From Terriglobia bacterium (GTDB taxonomy: Bacteria > Acidobacteriota > Terriglobia > UBA7540), in assembly GCA_030040295.1 (NCBI GenBank), contig JASHTZ010000593.1, positions 1-8,405 of the forward strand: 8,405 nt of DNA, given 5' to 3'. Below the pieces are notes generated by a model. That model saw nothing but the letters and a program-made list of their open reading frames with translations, ran no database searches and was not told the DNA's origin. Made by a program: the position numbers and the translations under genes. Position 1 is the first letter of the stretch, and every line of letters begins with the position of its first letter. Shown piece after piece: positions 1 to 7,304 of the stretch.

Positions 1-222
1 TTCCACCAACAACACGTTCACCAGTTTGTAGAGGCTCGCCTCAATGCGCCGAGCCTGGTCGCGGTCGGCTTCAACGGTGATGGTCATCCGGGAAACTTCC
101 GGCTTCTCCGTGCGGCCCACGGTGAGTGAGTCGATGTTGAAAGCGCGCCGGCGAAAGAGCGAGGCCACGCGCGTCAGCACTCCGGGCTTGTTCTCAACGT
201 GTACAACAAATGTTTTGAGCAT
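1..222 (-). CDS. ilvN: Acetolactate synthase small (regulatory) subunit, partial (N-terminal 74 residues)
   Basis: This is the regulatory subunit of acetohydroxyacid synthase, which binds the catalytic subunit and carries the valine feedback site. The frame starts at ATG 222 and is still open at the left edge, so 74 codons of a protein that is usually about 160-175 residues are visible. They form an N-terminal ACT domain: VENKPGVLTRVASLF is the first strand, turn and helix, followed by FNIDSLTVG and SRMTITVE. Asn11, Gly14 and Asn29 are present at the same numbers as the valine-site residues known from E. coli IlvH, so the enzyme is inferred to be valine-sensitive. The start lies 14 nt after the ilvB stop. 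That gap is AT-rich with no Shine-Dalgarno motif, which suggests translation coupled to ilvB. The assignment is secure; only the C-terminal part is missing. Confidence 0.95.
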   Translation of the reverse strand, partial: MLKTFVVHVENKPGVLTRVASLFRRRAFNIDSLTVGRTEKPEVSRMTITVEADRDQARRIEASLYKLVNVLLVE

Positions 223-236
223 AATTTTCAAAAAGC

Positions 237-1949
237 TTATTCGTCTTCCGCAGTCTCCACAAGCGGGTTCGGGCGCCGGATCATTTCGTGCAGTCCGGCT
301 CCCGCCGCCACCATGGGGTAGACCGAATCTTCCTGCTCCACCTGGAAATCCAGCAGCACCGGGCCATCGTGACGGCGCGCGGCCTGCACCGCGGGCACCA
401 CTTGCCGGCGTTCCTTCACCACCGAGCTGCGAATACCGAATGCCTCCGCGAGCTTCGCGAAGTTCGGGCTTAGCAGGGGCGTGGATTCATAGTTGCGATC
501 GTAGAAAAATTCCTGCCATTGCCGCACCATTCCCAGATAGCCATTGTTGATGATGGCGATGTTGATCTTCAGATTCTCCTGGACCATTGTGGCGAGCTCC
601 GCCATGGTCATCTGGAAACCGCCGTCGCCCACCACCACCCAAACTTCCGCCTCCGGGCGCGCAACCTTCACTCCGATGGCGGCTGGCAGGGCAAATCCCA
701 TGGTTCCGAGCCCGCCGGAAGTGATGAGCGTGCGCGGAGCTTCGTGCTTGAAATATTGCGCCTCCCACATCTGGTGCTGGCCCACGTCGGTGACCACCAC
801 CACGTCACCGCCGCGCGTTTCCTGCCACAGATCGTTGATCACGTGCGCGGCGTACAGGTGGCCGCTGTCGGGCAGGTTCTGAATGTCGCGTACCGCCGTT
901 TCACCTTTCAGTCCGTCGATGTAAGCGCGCCACTCGCTGCAATCCACGGGCTGGAGGCGCGGCAGCATTTCACGCAGGACTTCGCGCAGATCGCCGATCA
1001 ATGCCACGTCGAGCTTTACGTTTTTATTGATTTCCGAGGGATCGATTTCCACCTGAATCTTTTTGGCCTTGGGTGCGTAGGTTTTCAAATTGCCCGTCAC
1101 GCGGTCGTCAAAGCGCATGCCCAAGGCGATGAGCAAATCGGCTTCCTGAATCGTGGTGTTCACCCAGGCCTCACCGTGCATTCCCATCATGCCGAGATTG
1201 AGCGGATGCGACGCAGGGAACGCGCCGAGACCGAGCAGGGTGAGCGTGACGGGAATTCCCGTGCGGTCGGCCAGCTCGCGGACTTCATTCATGGCGCCGG
1301 AAACCATGATTCCGTGCCCGGCGAGGATCACCGGGCGCTTGGCTTCCTGAATCAGCTTCAGCGCCTTGGCATAGTCGTCCTGCGTGGGCGAAAGGTCCGG
1401 CCGGTAACCGGGCAATTGCGGTTTCGCGGCTTCCCAATCGAATTCGCAGGAGGACTGTTGGGCGTCCTTGGTGATGTCTACGAGAACGGGGCCGGGGCGC
1501 CCGGAGCTCGCCACGTAGAATGCCTCGCGCAAAGTGCGCGCCAGTTGGCTGGCATGGGTCACCAGGTAATTGTGCTTGGTGATGGGCAAGGTTACGCCCG
1601 TGATGTCCGTCTCCTGAAACGCGTCGGAGCCGATGAGTTTGCTGCCCACTTGTCCGGTGATGCAAACGATCGGCGAGGAGTCCATCATCGCCGTGGCGAT
1701 GCCCGTCACCATGTTGGTGGCTCCGGGGCCGGACGTTGCAACGGCCACGCCCACGCGTCCGCTGGCGCGCGCGTATCCATCCGCCATGTGCGTGGCGCCC
1801 TGCTCGTGCCGCACCAGGACGTGATGAATGCCGCTGTGCTTCAGCGCGTCATAAGCGGGCAAAATCGCCCCGCCCGGATATCCAAAGGCGTGTTTCACGC
1901 CTTCGCGTTCCAGGCATTCCCAAATAATCTGCGCTCCCGTCTTGATCAT
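237..1949 (-). CDS. ilvB: Acetolactate synthase large (catalytic) subunit
   Basis: This thiamine-diphosphate and FAD enzyme condenses two pyruvates to acetolactate, or pyruvate with 2-oxobutyrate to acetohydroxybutyrate, the first common step to valine, leucine and isoleucine. From ATG 1949 it has 570 residues, normal for the family. In order: the N-terminal ThDP domain with GYPGGAILP and the catalytic Glu49 in RHEQGA; SGPGATN and DAFQE loops; a central FAD domain with GMRFDDRVTG near 278-286; and the C-terminal ThDP domain with GDGG at 441-444 and NN at 468-469, followed by the RQWQEFFY segment. The frame stays open up to a TTG at 2003. I prefer ATG 1949 because AGAGGA stands about 10 nt before it, the family normally begins near this KTGAQI segment, and the candidate promoter would start RNA close to 2003. 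It is co-transcribed with ilvN just downstream. Confidence 0.95.
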   Translation of the reverse strand: MIKTGAQIIWECLEREGVKHAFGYPGGAILPAYDALKHSGIHHVLVRHEQGATHMADGYARASGRVGVAVATSGPGATNMVTGIATAMMDSSPIVCITGQVGSKLIGSDAFQETDITGVTLPITKHNYLVTHASQLARTLREAFYVASSGRPGPVLVDITKDAQQSSCEFDWEAAKPQLPGYRPDLSPTQDDYAKALKLIQEAKRPVILAGHGIMVSGAMNEVRELADRTGIPVTLTLLGLGAFPASHPLNLGMMGMHGEAWVNTTIQEADLLIALGMRFDDRVTGNLKTYAPKAKKIQVEIDPSEINKNVKLDVALIGDLREVLREMLPRLQPVDCSEWRAYIDGLKGETAVRDIQNLPDSGHLYAAHVINDLWQETRGGDVVVVTDVGQHQMWEAQYFKHEAPRTLITSGGLGTMGFALPAAIGVKVARPEAEVWVVVGDGGFQMTMAELATMVQENLKINIAIINNGYLGMVRQWQEFFYDRNYESTPLLSPNFAKLAEAFGIRSSVVKERRQVVPAVQAARRHDGPVLLDFQVEQEDSVYPMVAAGAGLHEMIRRPNPLVETAEDE

Positions 1950-2008
1950 GTCTGCCACTTCCTCTCCGTCGGAATGGGTCCGGATGCCCCCGCCCGGCCC
2001 CAATCGAT

Positions 2009-2014
2009 ATTGTA
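2009..2014 (-). promoter_or_regulatory. Candidate -10 element for ilvBN
   Basis: Read on the minus strand this is TACAAT, five of six bases of the sigma70 -10 consensus. It lies about 60 nt before the chosen ilvB start, so the untranslated leader would be about 50 nt. No good -35 box sits at 16-18 bp. No leader peptide or attenuator hairpin is visible between this site and the ATG. This is only a sequence match. Confidence 0.35.
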
Positions 2015-2083
2015 CATTAGGAGGGCCATCCTTGGGTTAACTGCTTTGATAAAAGCCTATCTTTCCGGTGGCGGCCCCGCCGT

Positions 2084-2112
2084 TTGCAAATCCGATTACC
2101 AGCGAGTACACT
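2084..2112 (+). promoter_or_regulatory. Candidate sigma70-type promoter for the 469-residue membrane protein gene
   Basis: TTGCAA (2084-2089) and TACACT (2107-2112) are separated by 17 bp. Each matches four of six consensus bases, and the spacing is ideal. RNA would start near 2118-2120, leaving a leader of about 35 nt with GGAGG at 2144-2148 before the ATG. It is divergent from the candidate ilvB promoter. Confidence 0.4.
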
Positions 2113-2153
2113 CCTGCCATCCACGGTCCTTATTCCTCAGTGCGGAGGAACCC

Positions 2154-3563
2154 ATGCGCAGAACGCGCTTCATGAGTTTGCTTTTCCTGGTTTGGTCGAT
2201 TGCCTTTTTCTTCGTCGCGGATTTTCGTCAGGCGCTGGAGCTTCCCATTTTCGTGATGGGTGCAAGGGGCGATCAAAGCTGGCTGGAACGTGCCGGAACA
2301 ATTCCCGCTGAAAAGCTGCGCAAGGCAGTGGCGGAAAAACCCGACGCCCGCACTTTAGCCTTCGCCGCACTGCACGCGCCGACTTTGAAAGAAGCCCTCG
2401 ACTGGAGCAGCCGCGCGGTGGCGTTGGACTCGAGTCTCACCTGGATTGATTATTCAATTGTCGACCGGGCGATCGACTCCAAGGCCATACCACCGGAAGC
2501 GCCCGCATTGATCTCGCAACTCGAGAAATGGGATCCGGACAATGCCGTCCCTTATCTTCTCGAAGCTGAGGAGATCAATAAGGCCAAGCCCGTCGTGTAC
2601 GCACCGAGAGAAGCCATGTTGCAGGCCGCGGCTGAGGAAACGGACTGGGTCCAGGCGATGCAGAAGGCTTATGCCGCGCCGCATTACGATTCCTATTTCG
2701 ACCGACGCTTCGATTTAGAGCGCACCTGGATGACCCAGAACCGCCTCGACAAGCCCGCGGTGTTGCTGCTTTCGGTCGCAGCTTACCCAATCCCGAATCT
2801 CCTGCAAATCCGCACCTATGCCAATCTGGTGGTCGACAAATTCGGCAAGGAGGCGGAAGACGCCAAACATCTGCCTCAGGCCATGGATTACTACTGGACC
2901 GCCCAGCGCATGGGCGAGCGCATGCGAATTCAAGGCGGCTCCTTGATTGAAAGGCTCATCGGCGCGGCGGTGGTGAAAACCGCGGATAAGCGGTTGATTC
3001 CCGCCTTGCGCAAAGACGGCCGAGCCGACGCGGCGGCGGCCGTGGAGATGTACGAGCAGCAAATGGACCAACAGCTTGACACTCTGCGGGGAAAAGATCC
3101 GCTGGCGCAAAGCACGAATTACAATTGGACGGCATTGGCAGTGGATGTTCTCGCGGGACTGGTGGTGGTCTTCGGCGTGCTGACGCTGGTTTGCATCCTT
3201 TATGTCAACGCCAAACGCTGGGTGCGCCCTCAATCAAAGGGTGTGATCTTTCAATTCCTCACAGTCGGCGAGAATTACATGCCGGTGTTGCTGTTCGTGG
3301 CGTGTGCCGCGCTATTCCTCAGCTATTTTCCCTACGCGCAGAACTTTCACCACTACATGACGGCGACGGGCGAGATCCACGATTATGAGCCGTTGTTTTA
3401 CAACGTCCTCCCGAATTACGGCGCCATGCCCGGCCACAACACACTCGCGGTCGGAAACCCATTTCACCCTTATGGATGGTACGCGCTGGCGGGGCTGGTC
3501 ATCGTGGTGCTGATTTCGGTGGCCTTTGGCCGGCCCTCGTCCCGCGGGCAAACGTCAAGCTAG
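2154..3563 (+). CDS. Uncharacterised membrane protein, four predicted membrane segments with a large helical extracytoplasmic domain
   Basis: I do not recognise a named family. The start at ATG 2154 follows GGAGG (2144-2148) by 5 nt and gives 469 residues. Segment 1 is near residues 5-23 (hydrophobic after MRRTR). Residues 24-327 form a mostly alpha-helical, soluble-looking region; parts such as ALDWSSRAVALD and KWDPDNAVPYLLEAEE resemble tetratricopeptide helices, but no clean repeat array is evident. Three more hydrophobic segments follow at about 328-351, 375-395 and 440-458. The basic loop 352-374 (KRW, R, K) between segments 2 and 3 should be cytoplasmic, which places the large domain and the His/Tyr-rich loop 396-439 outside the cytoplasm. 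It is divergent from ilvBN, and the next gene lies 131 bp downstream with its own candidate promoter, so co-transcription is uncertain. That it is a real gene is well supported; its function is unknown. Confidence 0.85.
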   Translation: MRRTRFMSLLFLVWSIAFFFVADFRQALELPIFVMGARGDQSWLERAGTIPAEKLRKAVAEKPDARTLAFAALHAPTLKEALDWSSRAVALDSSLTWIDYSIVDRAIDSKAIPPEAPALISQLEKWDPDNAVPYLLEAEEINKAKPVVYAPREAMLQAAAEETDWVQAMQKAYAAPHYDSYFDRRFDLERTWMTQNRLDKPAVLLLSVAAYPIPNLLQIRTYANLVVDKFGKEAEDAKHLPQAMDYYWTAQRMGERMRIQGGSLIERLIGAAVVKTADKRLIPALRKDGRADAAAAVEMYEQQMDQQLDTLRGKDPLAQSTNYNWTALAVDVLAGLVVVFGVLTLVCILYVNAKRWVRPQSKGVIFQFLTVGENYMPVLLFVACAALFLSYFPYAQNFHHYMTATGEIHDYEPLFYNVLPNYGAMPGHNTLAVGNPFHPYGWYALAGLVIVVLISVAFGRPSSRGQTSS

Positions 3564-3590
3564 CCGGGCGTGCGCACTTTCCTTCTAAGA

Positions 3591-3599
3591 TGCTATCAT
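3591..3599 (+). promoter_or_regulatory. Candidate extended -10 promoter before the DUF885 gene
   Basis: TGCTATCAT fits the extended -10 pattern TGn followed by TATCAT (five of six consensus). No convincing -35 is present, which is tolerated by extended -10 promoters. RNA would start near 3606, giving a leader of about 90 nt. An 8-bp palindrome, GTGCGCAC (3570-3577), lies just upstream between the preceding stop codon and this site. Confidence 0.4.
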
Positions 3600-3694
3600 C
3601 CCGTTCTTGTGATGTGAGGCAGTCCATTCCGGCCGCGACCTTCCGGCATTGGGCGCACCTCCGAACCATCACGGGCGAATGAGGAGATATTTCG

Positions 3695-5467
3695 ATGAAT
3701 TGGCTTATTTCCGTGCTGATCGCGGCGTCGTGCGTGACCGCAGTTGTATCGCAGCAGCCGGATGAAAATTCGCTCGAGTCTCGCCGCGCCCGTTTCAAGG
3801 CGGCGCTCGCGGAAGATTGGGAATACCAGTTGCGCACGCACCCGGAACTGGCCACCTTCATTGGTGACAATCGTTATAACGACCGCCTCAGCGAGAACAC
3901 TCCGGAATTTTACGCGCGCCAGACGGAGCGCGCGCGCCACGAGCTCGAAATTTTCCAGGCAATCGACAGCGCCGGTTTCCCGGAGCAGGAACGCCTGAGC
4001 AGGGAACTGATGATCCGCGATTTGAACGAACAGATCGAGGGCGCGAGGTTCAAGCATTGGGAGATGCCCGTCGATCAAATGAATGGGCTGCACCTGGAAC
4101 TCGCCAGCATGCCCTCCAATGTGCCGCTCAAGACCGCGCAGGATTATCGGAATTACATCTCACGGCTCCATCAAATTCCGCGTGTGCTGGACCAGGCCGT
4201 CGCCAACATGCGCCAGGGCCTTGCCGATCATCTGGTTCAGCCCCGCTACTTGCTCGAAAAGGCCGCTGCCCAGGCGCAGGACATCGCGGGGAAGCCCGTG
4301 GATGCGAGTCCCTTTAGCCAGCCCGCTAAAAAATTTCCCGCCGGAATATCGGAGGCTGATCAAAAGGCTCTGCACGGCGCGATTCTTGAGGTGGTCAGCA
4401 AAGAAGTGGCTCCCGCCTACGCGCGACTTGCGGATTTCCTTCGCAGCGATTACGCGCCGCGCGGCCGCACTGAATACGGCGTGTGGTCGCTGCCCGACGG
4501 CGGAGCGCGTTACCGCTTCGCCATAAAACAGATGACCACAACGGATCTGGGCCCGGAAGAAATCCACGAGATGGGGCTCAAGCAAGTTGCGGAGATCGAA
4601 GCACAGATGCTGATGCTCGCCCGCCGGCAGGGATTCAATGACTTGAACAGCTTCAATGAACACATTCGCAAGGACCCGCACTTCTACGCGACATCCGGCG
4701 AGCAGATTTTCAACCTATATCAGCATTACACCGACCAGATGTACGCCAAGCTTCCACAAATGTTCGGCCGGCTGCCCAGGAACAAACTCGAGGTCGTTCC
4801 CATGGAGGCTTTCCGCGCGCCCAACGCCGTGCCTGCTGATTACTCGATTGGCGCCGGTGACGGCTCGCGCCCCGGCCGCATCAACGTAAATGAATACGAC
4901 CCGCAGCATCGCCTGCTGCTCAACGTGGAGGCGATCGCGTATCACGAGGGAATCCCCGGGCATCACCTGCAATTCTCCATCGCGCAGGAGCAGACTGGCC
5001 TGCCGCCGTTCCGGCGATTTTCTTCCTATACCGCTTACTCGGAGGGCTGGGCGTTCTACGCGGAGCGCCTGGGGAAGGAAGTGGGCTTCTATCAGGATCC
5101 TTACAGCGAATACGGGCGGCTCGAAAACGAAATGTGGCGCTCCGTCCGGCTCGTGGTGGACACCGGCGTTCACTACAAACACTGGTCGCGACAACAGATG
5201 GTGGATTTTTTCCGCCAGCACACCGCCATGGACGAGCCGAACATCGGGACCGAGGTGGACCGCTACATATCCTGGCCGGCGCAGGCACTCGCCTATAAAC
5301 TCGGTCAGATGAAGATTCTGGAATTGCGGGAGAAAGCGCGGCAGGAGCTCGGCAGCAAGTTCGATTTGCGCGCTTTCCACGATGCGGTATTGGATGACGG
5401 TCCATTGCCGCTGGATGTGCTTGAAGAAAACGTGGACAGGTGGATTGCCGCGCAAAAAGCCAAGTGA
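3695..5467 (+). CDS. Exported DUF885 family protein (zinc-peptidase-like)
   Basis: A 590-residue member of the DUF885 family (PF05960), a group of bacterial proteins related to zincin-type metallopeptidases; substrates are mostly unknown. ATG 3695 has GAGGAG (3681-3686) 8 nt upstream. Residues 1-20 are a short hydrophobic export signal without a basic start. The ASC at 11-13 is a poor lipobox, so cleavage after about residue 19 is more likely than lipoprotein processing. The typical N-terminal part (AEDWEYQLRTHPELATFIGD) is present. The signature YHEGIPGHHLQ lies at 416-426: His417, Glu418 and His423/His424 are the expected metal and catalytic residues, and EGWAFYAERL at 450-459 supplies a further glutamate. 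The C-terminal YISWPAQALAYKLG (524-537) is also typical. Nothing appears truncated. It converges with the LssY_C gene across a 22-bp gap. The family call is firm; peptidase activity is inferred. Confidence 0.9.
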   Translation: MNWLISVLIAASCVTAVVSQQPDENSLESRRARFKAALAEDWEYQLRTHPELATFIGDNRYNDRLSENTPEFYARQTERARHELEIFQAIDSAGFPEQERLSRELMIRDLNEQIEGARFKHWEMPVDQMNGLHLELASMPSNVPLKTAQDYRNYISRLHQIPRVLDQAVANMRQGLADHLVQPRYLLEKAAAQAQDIAGKPVDASPFSQPAKKFPAGISEADQKALHGAILEVVSKEVAPAYARLADFLRSDYAPRGRTEYGVWSLPDGGARYRFAIKQMTTTDLGPEEIHEMGLKQVAEIEAQMLMLARRQGFNDLNSFNEHIRKDPHFYATSGEQIFNLYQHYTDQMYAKLPQMFGRLPRNKLEVVPMEAFRAPNAVPADYSIGAGDGSRPGRINVNEYDPQHRLLLNVEAIAYHEGIPGHHLQFSIAQEQTGLPPFRRFSSYTAYSEGWAFYAERLGKEVGFYQDPYSEYGRLENEMWRSVRLVVDTGVHYKHWSRQQMVDFFRQHTAMDEPNIGTEVDRYISWPAQALAYKLGQMKILELREKARQELGSKFDLRAFHDAVLDDGPLPLDVLEENVDRWIAAQKAK

Positions 5468-5489
5468 TCGGCGCTGACGCGGCCGCGCG

Positions 5490-6773
5490 CTAAGGTTTCA
5501 TATCGATGACATCAAGATTCCCGTCGGTGCGCCACTCGCCGCCGGTGGCGGTGGTGCCGCTGCTGAGCGGATTGGGAGGAGCGATGAGCTGCTCAGCCTG
5601 CACGCCTCCACCCAGCCACAGATCAGCGCTCACTTGCGCGCGTTCGTCATCCAGGTTGGGGTCGGTGGCGTGCGACCCGGAGCTATAATCAATCCCCACG
5701 TCGTGCGTCGCAGCGGCCAGCCAGATGGGACGGCCATCCGGCGCGGTTGTTGGCGTTTGCCACAAGCGCAAATGGTGGCGTTTGTTGAAAGTGTCGAGAA
5801 CTTTCTCAAAGACTAAATCCTCTTTCCTCCCGAACAGAAAAAGCTCGGAGACGGGCGCCTCGTCGTATCCGTCGTTGTTCAGCACTGCCTGCATCGTCCT
5901 CCAAATCGACTGCGCGTTTTTCGACCTCGGTTGGGTCCATCCCGCTTCATGAAATGCCTGCTCAATCTCCTGCGCCGTTCCGATAAAGACCAGATTGATG
6001 GGATCGCCGGGCTTGTTGTTCCTGCTCGTCGTGCGTTGGGGCGCGTTCGCCAATACGCCGGCCACGGCATCGCGCAGGTTTGCGGGGAGTTCGCGGGGTC
6101 CGGCGGAAGCGACGAAGCGCCTCAAGGCGAGCGAGCGCGTGAGTGTGAACTGGATGTCTGTGCCCGGCGGAAATTCGATCTCCGTGTTCACCTCACCGAT
6201 CCTCTGCTTCTGAATTTGACTGTTGACCGTGGGATTGATCTGACCCACCTTCTGAAATACTCCCCCCAGCATGGGCGCATAGGCTTCCGAAGCCAAAACT
6301 CCCACCACGGTGCCGTCGGCGAGATAAGATTCCCGCGCGTTGCTGACGCTCGTCACGCGTCCTTCGACGCCGAAATTCCCCTCGCCCGGAATGTTGAGCT
6401 GATTGAATTCCAGCAGAACGTCCGCGCGTTGCTCCGGCGCGGCCGGGGGATCACATTTTTCGAGCGCGCCCGCCAGAGTGGTGCCAAAGGGCAGGGCGGT
6501 ACCGCCATTCAAATCGAGCTCGCGCGCCAGGCTGGCATTGATGGATTGGCCGGGCTGGGAGGTCTTGGTGCTCACGGCGCTTTGAAGGCGCAGGTACAAA
6601 ACCGTTCCGGCAGGGAGCGTGGGCGCGCCCGCCGCCACTCGGGGCACTCCCGCAATAATCTTAGCGGAAAAAATGAATAAGGCCGCTGCGAGAAGCCCTG
6701 CGCTTCCCGCCACAATGGACTTTTTTGTGTGGTTCTTCCGGCCTTGAGCTACCGGGGTCACTGCGATGGCCAT
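5490..6773 (-). CDS. Membrane-anchored protein with LssY-like C-terminal domain
   Basis: A 427-residue protein. ATG 6773 has AAGG 6 nt upstream. Residues 1-18 are basic and 19-42 form one hydrophobic segment, probably a signal anchor, since no clear cleavage site is seen. Residues 53-125 begin LPAGTVLYLRLQSAVSTKTS and contain LPFGTTLAGAL, a beta-rich module of the kind found near surface or secretion proteins; a loosely related stretch continues to about 220. Residues 255-400 match the LssY_C domain (PF14067, named from a Legionella type I secretion locus) by its typical pieces: PINLVFIGTAQEI, AFHEAGW, PVSELFLFGRKEDLVFEK, LRLWQ and IWLAAATHDVGI. The biochemical role of LssY_C is not established, and no secretion genes lie nearby, so I infer only an envelope protein. 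The upstream sigma operon ends in a terminator, so this gene is probably transcribed separately. Confidence 0.85.
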   Translation of the reverse strand: MAIAVTPVAQGRKNHTKKSIVAGSAGLLAAALFIFSAKIIAGVPRVAAGAPTLPAGTVLYLRLQSAVSTKTSQPGQSINASLARELDLNGGTALPFGTTLAGALEKCDPPAAPEQRADVLLEFNQLNIPGEGNFGVEGRVTSVSNARESYLADGTVVGVLASEAYAPMLGGVFQKVGQINPTVNSQIQKQRIGEVNTEIEFPPGTDIQFTLTRSLALRRFVASAGPRELPANLRDAVAGVLANAPQRTTSRNNKPGDPINLVFIGTAQEIEQAFHEAGWTQPRSKNAQSIWRTMQAVLNNDGYDEAPVSELFLFGRKEDLVFEKVLDTFNKRHHLRLWQTPTTAPDGRPIWLAAATHDVGIDYSSGSHATDPNLDDERAQVSADLWLGGGVQAEQLIAPPNPLSSGTTATGGEWRTDGNLDVIDMKP

Positions 6774-6910
6774 GCTGTGCCTTGAGAGTGGCTACGAGAA
6801 ATCCTTCACTAATCTATTCTTGAGAAGCCCGTCAAGCCTCTCACCTTTGATTTCACGCGAAGGCGCCGGGTTGCTTGCCCTGGCGTTTTCTGAGGCCTTG
6901 CGGGCGCCAC

Positions 6911-6958
6911 AAAAAGGCCCGCCCGATCTCCTGCTACTCCTTGGGAGCCGGGGCGGGC
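6911..6958 (-). terminator. Intrinsic terminator of the sigma factor / small membrane protein operon
   Basis: On the minus strand a perfect 8-bp GC stem, GCCCGCCC (6958-6951) with GGGCGGGC (6924-6917), is followed after one C by TTTTT (6915-6911). The 26-nt loop holds the stop codon of the small membrane protein gene (6934-6936) and a minor CTCC/GGAG pairing. The left arm therefore overlaps the last codons of that gene. The long loop lowers certainty; orientation is clear because there is no T-run on the other side. Confidence 0.6.
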
Positions 6959-7293
6959 GGCGCGGATTCAGGTGGTCCGAAAGGTCCGCATCTTCCGCGC
7001 ATGCCGGAGGAAAACTTTTCGCGCTCCTCGGGAGTCATATCCTCCCAGCGCTGAATCATGCGCGCGCGCCAATCCCTCCTCCAGCCGGGACCGCCACGAA
7101 AGGCGCCGAAGAATAGCTTGCTGAGCACCAGCAGGCCCAGGGCCTGCCAATAGCCAATAGCGTGGAGGCCGAATATCTGCGGCATCAAGTGGTTCCACAG
7201 CCACATCACGACAAAGCTGAAGACCCCGATGCCGATCACCACGAGCAACACGATTCGAATGATTCGTGAAATTCCATGCGCTCGAACTCTCAT
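6934..7293 (-). CDS. Small membrane protein paired with an ECF sigma factor
   Basis: A 119-residue protein, from ATG 7293, with GAGG about 9 nt upstream. The frame is also open to GTG codons at 7302 and 7308; the latter would overlap the sigma stop by GTGA, giving 124 residues, and cannot be excluded. Residues 11-30 are a strong membrane segment. Then comes WLWNHLMPQIFGLHAIGYWQ, and a second hydrophobic stretch at 49-64. The tail is basic and amphipathic: RRDWRARMIQRWEDMTPEEREKF, then MRGRCG and a proline-rich end. From memory, proteins with this LMP, FGL and YWQALGLL pattern plus an EERE-type tail often follow sigma factor genes in Bacteroidetes and Acidobacteria; I know no proven function. 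It starts 11 nt after the sigma stop and ends at the terminator. A role in controlling the sigma factor is inferred from position alone. Confidence 0.8.
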   Translation of the reverse strand: MRVRAHGISRIIRIVLLVVIGIGVFSFVVMWLWNHLMPQIFGLHAIGYWQALGLLVLSKLFFGAFRGGPGWRRDWRARMIQRWEDMTPEEREKFSSGMRGRCGPFGPPESAPPAPAPKE

Positions 7294-7304
7294 TGTTTTC
7301 ACCC

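Noticed and set aside
1950..2003. An 18-residue N-terminal extension of IlvB from the TTG at 2003.
   Set aside because: The codon is a rare start, the extension has no family counterpart, it lies at the predicted transcription start, and ATG 1949 has a better ribosome site.
519..2153. A plus-strand frame that stays open from 519, antisense to most of ilvB, and runs in frame into the 469-residue protein (1014 codons in all).
   Set aside because: It is in codon register with ilvB, so it is open simply because ilvB avoids TTA, CTA and TCA codons. The translated antisense part is His/Arg/Gly-rich without any domain, and a clear GGAGG plus ATG marks the true start at 2154.
5468..5489. GC-rich palindromic gap (GCGGCCGC at 5479-5486) as a bidirectional terminator between the convergent genes.
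   Set aside because: There is no T-run on either side and the stem would be too short with no loop.
6819..6836. Inverted repeat CTTGA/TCAAG with a minus-strand TTGACG (6830-6835), as operator or promoter of the LssY_C gene.
   Set aside because: The arms are only 5 bp and no -10 element lies at 16-18 bp from the TTGACG, so I would not call it. The rest of the 6774-6910 gap shows nothing clear.
6766..7116. Plus-strand open frame of 116 codons over the small membrane protein gene and its terminator.
   Set aside because: It lacks a ribosome site and any domain, and it lies antisense to a better supported gene with a terminator.
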